Shown here: piece by piece, positions 37,357 through 41,522 of the stretch
How positions within the stretch are numbered: position 1 is the first letter of the stretch
Layout of the letters: each line of letters opens with the position of its first letter
Assembly (NCBI GenBank): GCA_013815355.1
Contig: JACDGG010000006.1
Span: 1 to 41,522, forward strand
From: Solirubrobacterales bacterium
GTDB lineage: Bacteria; Actinomycetota; Thermoleophilia; Solirubrobacterales; Solirubrobacteraceae
Direction: 5' to 3'
DNA length: 41,522 nt
Notes under the pieces: model-generated
The model's database searches: none
Seen by the model: the letters and a program-made list of their open reading frames with translations, nothing else
What the model was told of the DNA's origin: nothing
Translations under genes and position numbers: made by a program

Positions 37357-38967
37357 ATGCCCGACATACAGCTATACGACGCCACCCTGCGCGACGGGAT
37401 GGGCGGCGGCGGCCTGACGCTGACGGCGGAGGAGAAGCTGCGCGTCGTGCAGGTGCTGGACGGGCTCGGCGTGCACATGATCGAGGCCGGGTTCCCCGCA
37501 TCGAACCCAAAGGAGCAGGAGCTGTTCGCGCTGCTCGCCGACGAGCGCCTGGGAGTGGCCGAGGTCGTCGCGTTCGGCATGACGCGTCGGCGTGAGACGC
37601 GCGCCGATCGCGACGAGGGCCTGCGTGTGCTGGCCGACTGCTTCGCACCGGTTTGCACGCTCGTGGGCAAGGCCTCGGTGCTGCACGTCGAGAAGGTCGT
37701 GCGCGTCTCACGTGAGGAGAACCTCGCGATGATCGCCGACTCGACCGCCTTCCTCGTCTCAGCCGGAAAGCGGGTTCTGCTCGACGCCGAGCATTTCTTC
37801 GACGGCTTCGCGCTCGACCCGGGCTACGCGCTCGACTGCCTGCGCGCCGCCGCCGAAGGAGGCGCGGAGCGGCTCGTGTTGTGCGACACCAACGGTGGCT
37901 CGCTGCCGGCGCAGATCCGCATGGCGCTCGCCGTCGTCAGCGAAGCGCTGCCGGGTATGGCGCTGGGCATCCACACGCACGATGACTCCGGCTGCGCGAT
38001 CGCCAACGCGCTGACGGCGGTGGAAGCTGGCGTAACCCAGGTTCAGGGCACAATCAACGGGATCGGCGAGCGCACCGGGAACGCCAACCTTGTGACGCTG
38101 ATCGCGGACCTGCAGCTGAAGATGGGCGTGGCGCTGCTCGCGCCTGAGCGCCTCGCGCGCCTGACGGAGACCGCGCACCTGGTCGACGAGCTGCTGAACC
38201 GCTCGCCGAACCCCGCACAGCCGTACGTGGGCAAGCACGCCTTCGCGCACAAGGCGGGACTGCACGCGGCCGGGGTGCGCGCGGACGCGCAGACCTTCGA
38301 GCACATCGACCCGGCCGTCGTCGGCAACAGCCGCGACGTGCTGATCTCCGAGCTCTCCGGCAGGAGCTCGATAGTGGAGAAGGCCGCGCAGGCGGGCATC
38401 GCGGCCGATGAGGAGTTCGCGCAGCGAATGCTCGATCGGGTCAAGGAGATGGAGCATCGGGGCTTTCAGTTCGAGGCGGCCGACGGGTCGCTCGAGCTGC
38501 TGATGCGAAAGCAGACGGGTGCGTATGAGCCGCTGTTTCGGCTGGAGTCGTGGCGGGTGCTCGTCGAGAAGCGCGCCGACGGCAACGTGGAGACGGAGGC
38601 GACGATCAAGATCTGGGTCGACGGCGAGCGCTACGTGCGCACCGCCGAGGGCAACGGGCCGGTCAACGCGCTCGATAAAGCGCTACGCGACGCGATCGGT
38701 GAGATCCATCCGCACCTGCGCGACATCGAGCTCGTTAACTTCAAGGTACGCATCCTCGATGAGCGCAGGGGCACGGGTGCGGTCACGCGCGTGCTGATCG
38801 ATGCCTCCGACGGACAGGCGGTGTGGGGCTCGATCGGAGTCTCGGAGAACCTGATCGCAGCTTCCTGGGATGCGCTCGTGGACTCCCTGGAATATGGCAT
38901 GCAGCCGGGCGCCAAGCTCGCCGCGGGTGCGGCGGTCGATAGCTCTGAGGGGTGCAGTGGGGAATGA
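37357..38967 (+). CDS. cimA: (R)-citramalate synthase
   Basis: 536 residues, LeuA-superfamily enzyme that condenses pyruvate and acetyl-CoA to citramalate, giving 2-oxobutyrate for isoleucine without threonine. VVAFGMTRRRETRADRDEGL, VLLDAEHFFDGFALDPGYAL and LVLCDTNGGSLP are the citramalate-synthase signature, clearly different from the LeuA at 10602. HTHDDSGCAIAN holds the metal histidines, and NGIGERTGNANL follows. The C-terminal regulatory domain runs from about residue 400. The catalytic loop reads DATLRDGMGGGG; the usual glutamine of DTTLRDGxQ is replaced by glycine. The product would be converted by the same LeuCD and LeuB encoded nearby. The 3' end overlaps the next gene by 11 bp. Confidence 0.92.
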   Translation: MPDIQLYDATLRDGMGGGGLTLTAEEKLRVVQVLDGLGVHMIEAGFPASNPKEQELFALLADERLGVAEVVAFGMTRRRETRADRDEGLRVLADCFAPVCTLVGKASVLHVEKVVRVSREENLAMIADSTAFLVSAGKRVLLDAEHFFDGFALDPGYALDCLRAAAEGGAERLVLCDTNGGSLPAQIRMALAVVSEALPGMALGIHTHDDSGCAIANALTAVEAGVTQVQGTINGIGERTGNANLVTLIADLQLKMGVALLAPERLARLTETAHLVDELLNRSPNPAQPYVGKHAFAHKAGLHAAGVRADAQTFEHIDPAVVGNSRDVLISELSGRSSIVEKAAQAGIAADEEFAQRMLDRVKEMEHRGFQFEAADGSLELLMRKQTGAYEPLFRLESWRVLVEKRADGNVETEATIKIWVDGERYVRTAEGNGPVNALDKALRDAIGEIHPHLRDIELVNFKVRILDERRGTGAVTRVLIDASDGQAVWGSIGVSENLIAASWDALVDSLEYGMQPGAKLAAGAAVDSSEGCSGE

Positions 38968-40129
38968 GCTGATCCCGCTGGCCCAGCCGGTGCTGGGCCG
39001 GGCGGAGGAGCGGGCCGTCGTAGAGGTGCTGCGCTCAGGGCAGCTGTCCCTGGGTCCGAGGGGGGCGGAGTTCGAGCGGCTGTTCGCCGCGCGGGTGGGT
39101 GCGCCTCTGGCGAGCGCGGTCAGCAGCGGCACCGCCGGGCTGCATCTGGCGTTGCGCGCGGTCGGCGTGGGGGAGGGAGATGAGGTGATAACGAGCTCGT
39201 TCTCCTTTGTGGCGTCGGCCAATGCGATCCTGTATGAGCGGGCGCGGCCGGTATTCGCAGACATCGACCCGACTACGCTGAACCTCGATCCGCGGGCCGC
39301 CGAGGCGGCGATCACCCCACGAACGAAGGCGATCCTGCCGGTCCACATCTTCGGCTATCCGGCCGACATGGCGGAGTTCGAGCGGATCGCACAGAGGCAT
39401 GGACTTGCGATCGTGGAGGATGCCTGCGAGGCGCTGGGAGCGCGCCATCGTGACGGCAGGACGGTCGGTGGGCGTGGCAACCCGGCGGTGTTCGGCTTCT
39501 ACGCCAACAAGCAGCTGACGACGGGGGAGGGGGGAATGGTCACCGTTGCCGACCCGGGGGTGAAGGAGATGATCGACTCCGAGCGCAACCAGGGGCGCGC
39601 ACCGGACATGGGCTGGCTCGACCACGACCGCCTGGGCTTCAACTACCGGCTCTCGGACATCGCCTGTGCGCTCGGTATCGCGCAGTTGCAGCGTCTGGAT
39701 GAGATGCTTGAGGCGCGCGCGCGTGTTGCGGCGCTCTATCGTGGAAGTCTGGCCGGGATCGAGGGACTTGAGCTGCCGTGTGAGGATCGAGACGGAGACA
39801 AGCGTGGGTGGTTCGTGTTCGTCGTGCAGCTGCCGGAGGGTACGGATCGTGATGGCACGGTGCGGGCTCTCGCGGCGGCTGGGGTGCAGAGCAAGCCGTA
39901 TCTGCCGGCGATTCACACGATGAGCTTTTATCGTGATCGCTTTGGATATGAGGGTGGTGAGTTGCCGATCTGCGAGACGGTGGCGGCGCGTTCGCTGGCA
40001 CTGCCGTTCTTCCCGGAGATGACGGAGTCACAGGTTGGGCGGGCGGTGGACGTGCTGCGCGGTGTGGTTGCGAGGGCCCCAACGAAGCCCTTTTCACACA
40101 GTTGGAAAACAGAGACATTGCTTGACTGA
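38957..40129 (+). CDS. DegT/DnrJ/EryC1/StrS-family sugar aminotransferase
   Basis: 390 residues, PLP-dependent. IPLAQPVLGRAEERAVVEVL and SGQLSLGPRGAEFERLFAAR at the start, SSGTAGLHLALRA, VITSSFSFVASANAI, and VEDACEALGA (the PLP-binding Asp) are typical. The Schiff-base lysine is K185 in FYANKQLTTGEGG. FNYRLSDIACALGIAQL completes the family pattern. Such enzymes aminate keto-sugars of nucleotide-sugar pathways (as in WbpE or ArnB), so it could serve the glycan island although it is 7 kb away, coupled to cimA. The GTG start at 38957 overlaps the cimA stop by 11 bp. The third-position GC falls toward the 3' end. Confidence 0.88.
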   Translation: MGNELIPLAQPVLGRAEERAVVEVLRSGQLSLGPRGAEFERLFAARVGAPLASAVSSGTAGLHLALRAVGVGEGDEVITSSFSFVASANAILYERARPVFADIDPTTLNLDPRAAEAAITPRTKAILPVHIFGYPADMAEFERIAQRHGLAIVEDACEALGARHRDGRTVGGRGNPAVFGFYANKQLTTGEGGMVTVADPGVKEMIDSERNQGRAPDMGWLDHDRLGFNYRLSDIACALGIAQLQRLDEMLEARARVAALYRGSLAGIEGLELPCEDRDGDKRGWFVFVVQLPEGTDRDGTVRALAAAGVQSKPYLPAIHTMSFYRDRFGYEGGELPICETVAARSLALPFFPEMTESQVGRAVDVLRGVVARAPTKPFSHSWKTETLLD

Positions 40130-40228
40130 GACTGTGCCTGCAGCTAACGTCGGCTGATATGGCTGTGGCGTAGAAGGGGCTTCCCGCTGGGGTGGCTTTG
40201 GCGAACGTCCGCTGTGACGGCTATGGCT

Positions 40229-40234
40229 TAAACT
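40229..40234 (+). promoter_or_regulatory. candidate -10 box of the SurA_N-like lipoprotein gene
   Basis: TAAACT, identical to the serC box, lies 20 nt before the ATG. The gene has its own ribosome-binding site GAGAGG (40243-40248). The 125-bp spacer 40130-40254 shows no clear terminator. Confidence 0.45.
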
Positions 40235-40254
40235 ACGACAGCGAGAGGTAACTG

Positions 40255-41043
40255 ATGTCGAAGCCGATGTTCCTAGGGGTCATCGTCGCAGGCGTGCTTG
40301 TAGGTGGCGTATTGGCCGGGTGTGGCGGTGCCTCCGGAAGCAGCGACGTGGTGGTGGCCAAGGTCGGAAATACTCCGATCACTGAATCCACTCTCAACCA
40401 TTGGACAGCGACATTCGTGCGCGGAGACTTCTATTCGGCAAATTCGAGTAAAGCACCGGCGGGGCTGGCGACGGATCCTCCGGACTACGCTGTATGCGTC
40501 AAAGCCTCAAAAACGCTGGAGCCAATCTCATCGAGCGGCAAACCAACTCGGTCGGCGGCGCAACTCGAGCACCGGTGCCAAGTGCTCTACAAATTAGTCC
40601 GCGCGGAAGCCTTGAGCTATCTGATATCCAGCCTGTGGGCCGTCGGCATGAGTGCGGAAATCGGAAAGCACGTAAGTGATCAAGACGTCCAGCGGTATCT
40701 CGGCGGATACATCAAGCGGGAATACAGGACACAGCAGGCCTTCGCGACGTATCTGGCGAACAGGGGTTGGAGCATCGCCGACATGCATTACATTCTCAAA
40801 CGAAACCTTCTGAGCCAGCAGTTGGACCCCGCTCTGCGACACAGGGCTGCGGCGCTGGGTGGCGGCGAACGCGCGTATGGCGAGGCGTACATAGCAAGCA
40901 TCAGTAAGTGGACACTCAAAACGCACTGCCGCGCAGGCGATGTGGTCGCGCGATGCAAGGGTTACAAAGCCAAACCGGCGAAGACTGGCCCGGGCGAAGC
41001 GTCGCCCGCGGTCATCTTGGAGGAAATAGCCACAGGACGATAA
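40255..41043 (+). CDS. SurA_N-like lipoprotein without a PPIase domain
   Basis: 262 residues. A lipoprotein signal (FLGVIVAGVLVGGVLAGC, Cys23) is followed by VVVAKVGNTPITESTLNHW, the start of the SurA/PrsA N-terminal chaperone domain. Helices continue through LSYLISSLWAVGMSAEIGKH and VSDQDVQRYLGGYIKREY. No parvulin isomerase domain follows; the protein ends with a lysine/proline-rich tail after CRAGDVVARCKGYK. It probably acts outside the membrane as a holdase or folding factor for exported proteins. It is less GC-rich than the neighbours. Family members in related bacteria usually have the same short form, as far as I recall. Confidence 0.78.
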   Translation: MSKPMFLGVIVAGVLVGGVLAGCGGASGSSDVVVAKVGNTPITESTLNHWTATFVRGDFYSANSSKAPAGLATDPPDYAVCVKASKTLEPISSSGKPTRSAAQLEHRCQVLYKLVRAEALSYLISSLWAVGMSAEIGKHVSDQDVQRYLGGYIKREYRTQQAFATYLANRGWSIADMHYILKRNLLSQQLDPALRHRAAALGGGERAYGEAYIASISKWTLKTHCRAGDVVARCKGYKAKPAKTGPGEASPAVILEEIATGR

Positions 41044-41079
41044 GTCAATCCGCCAGCGGCTAGGAATGCCAACGGGCAG

Positions 41080-41235
41080 GAGGACCTGCCCCAGGAGATG
41101 GCGGAGGCTGCGGGAACGACGCGGGGTCTGGGAACGCTTGCACCAGATGCTCTTGGACAAACTGCAGGACGCCGGCCAGCGCGACTGGTCACGTGCAGTG
41201 GTTGACAGCTCGCATGTGCGGGCCGAGGAGGGTGT
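41080..41235 (+). pseudogene. IS5-family transposase remnant
   Basis: One frame gives EDLPQEM (41080-41100). After a +1 shift the next frame reads RRLRERRGVWERLHQMLLDK, LQDAGQRDWSRAVVDSSHVR and AEEG. This matches the N-terminal part of IS5-group transposases (...EDLPQELG...CWRRLRDW...GVWERLH..LLD.L...DWSRA..D...VRA). There is no start, a frameshift is present and the DDE catalytic part is missing. It starts about 40 bp after the lipoprotein gene. Confidence 0.75.
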
Positions 41236-41421
41236 GAGCATATTCAGCGCGCTGTGACGGCACCTGGTGTTGTGGAACGTCTCGATGTAGTCCTTGATCG
41301 CGGTCGTTAGCTCGATCCTGCTCCTCTATCGTTCGCGGGCTGAGCAGCTCGCCCTGCATGCATGCCAGAACGACTCGACCATCGCATCGTCCCCGGGAGC
41401 ACCGACAGCATCCATCTGGGC
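41230..41421 (-). pseudogene. IS3-family transposase OrfB remnant (C-terminal part)
   Basis: On the minus strand the sequence reads QMDAVGAPGDDAMVESFW, then, after damage, RSRIELTTAIKDYIETFHNT and RCRHSALNMLTP. This is the end of the IS3 OrfB integrase domain (GD.AM.ESFW...MQ.ELL...RWRTR.EL..AI..YIE.FHN..RRHSAL..LTP), including the catalytic Glu in ESFW. An in-frame TAG stands where Trp is usual, and the MQGELL piece is in another frame. It abuts the IS5 remnant. Further minus-strand sequence to the window edge (GLTYVHPRSRLYALAT) might be more of the same element; this is uncertain. Confidence 0.78.
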
Positions 41422-41522
41422 GGAATCACTGTTGTCTCCCCAGTCCTGATCACTCGCATTCCCCAGGTGGCTAGCGCGTAGAGGCGCGAGCGGGGATGGA
41501 CGTAGGTGAGGCCCGTAGGGCC

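Overview
The window is high-GC DNA with tightly packed genes, many 4-bp ATGA/GTGA overlaps, actinobacterial-type SerA and SerC, and a leucine leader peptide of the kind described for actinobacterial leuA. I infer an actinomycetote, most likely of the Thermoleophilia/Solirubrobacterales type. That placement rests on gene content and style, not on a marker gene.

Layout. (1) 1-3.7 kb: 3' part of an acyl-CoA ligase (menE-like), a SAM methyltransferase, ilvC and an unassigned gene. (2) 3.7-6.3 kb: a two-gene restriction-modification unit with a palindrome over its -35 region. (3) 6.37-9.3 kb: serC-serA behind a leader that matches the ZTP (pfl) riboswitch. (4) 9.4-12.2 kb: a quinone-oxidoreductase-like gene, then leuA behind an 18-residue leader peptide with seven Leu codons. 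(5) 12.4-31.9 kb: a surface-polysaccharide island containing several glycosyltransferases, a DUF2142 membrane protein, a heparinase-like enzyme, an asparagine-synthetase-like amidotransferase, a flippase, a UDP-GlcNAc 2-epimerase and a two-domain oxidoreductase. Degraded IS3-type transposase sequence lies at its left side. (6) 32.0-40.1 kb: an XRE-cupin regulator followed by leuC-leuD-leuB, a lipoprotein, ilvE, cimA and a DegT-type aminotransferase. (7) 40.2-41.5 kb: a SurA_N-like lipoprotein and a scar of IS5- and IS3-type transposase remnants.

How it fits together. IlvC, LeuA, LeuCD, LeuB, IlvE and CimA cover most of leucine synthesis and the citramalate entry to isoleucine. leuA is separated from leuCDB by about 20 kb of glycan genes. 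SerC and SerA supply serine, the main one-carbon donor, so control by ZTP (a signal of 10-formyl-tetrahydrofolate shortage) is coherent. The glycan genes can supply a UDP-ManNAc-type precursor, assemble a lipid-linked chain, flip it and tailor it.

The most notable regulatory observations are the ZTP riboswitch on serC, a probable translational attenuator of leuA in which the Leu codons can pair with the leuA Shine-Dalgarno sequence, and a recurring promoter layout (TANNNT ending 7-8 nt before the start codon) that implies leaderless mRNAs for several genes. No tRNA, rRNA or CRISPR array was seen.
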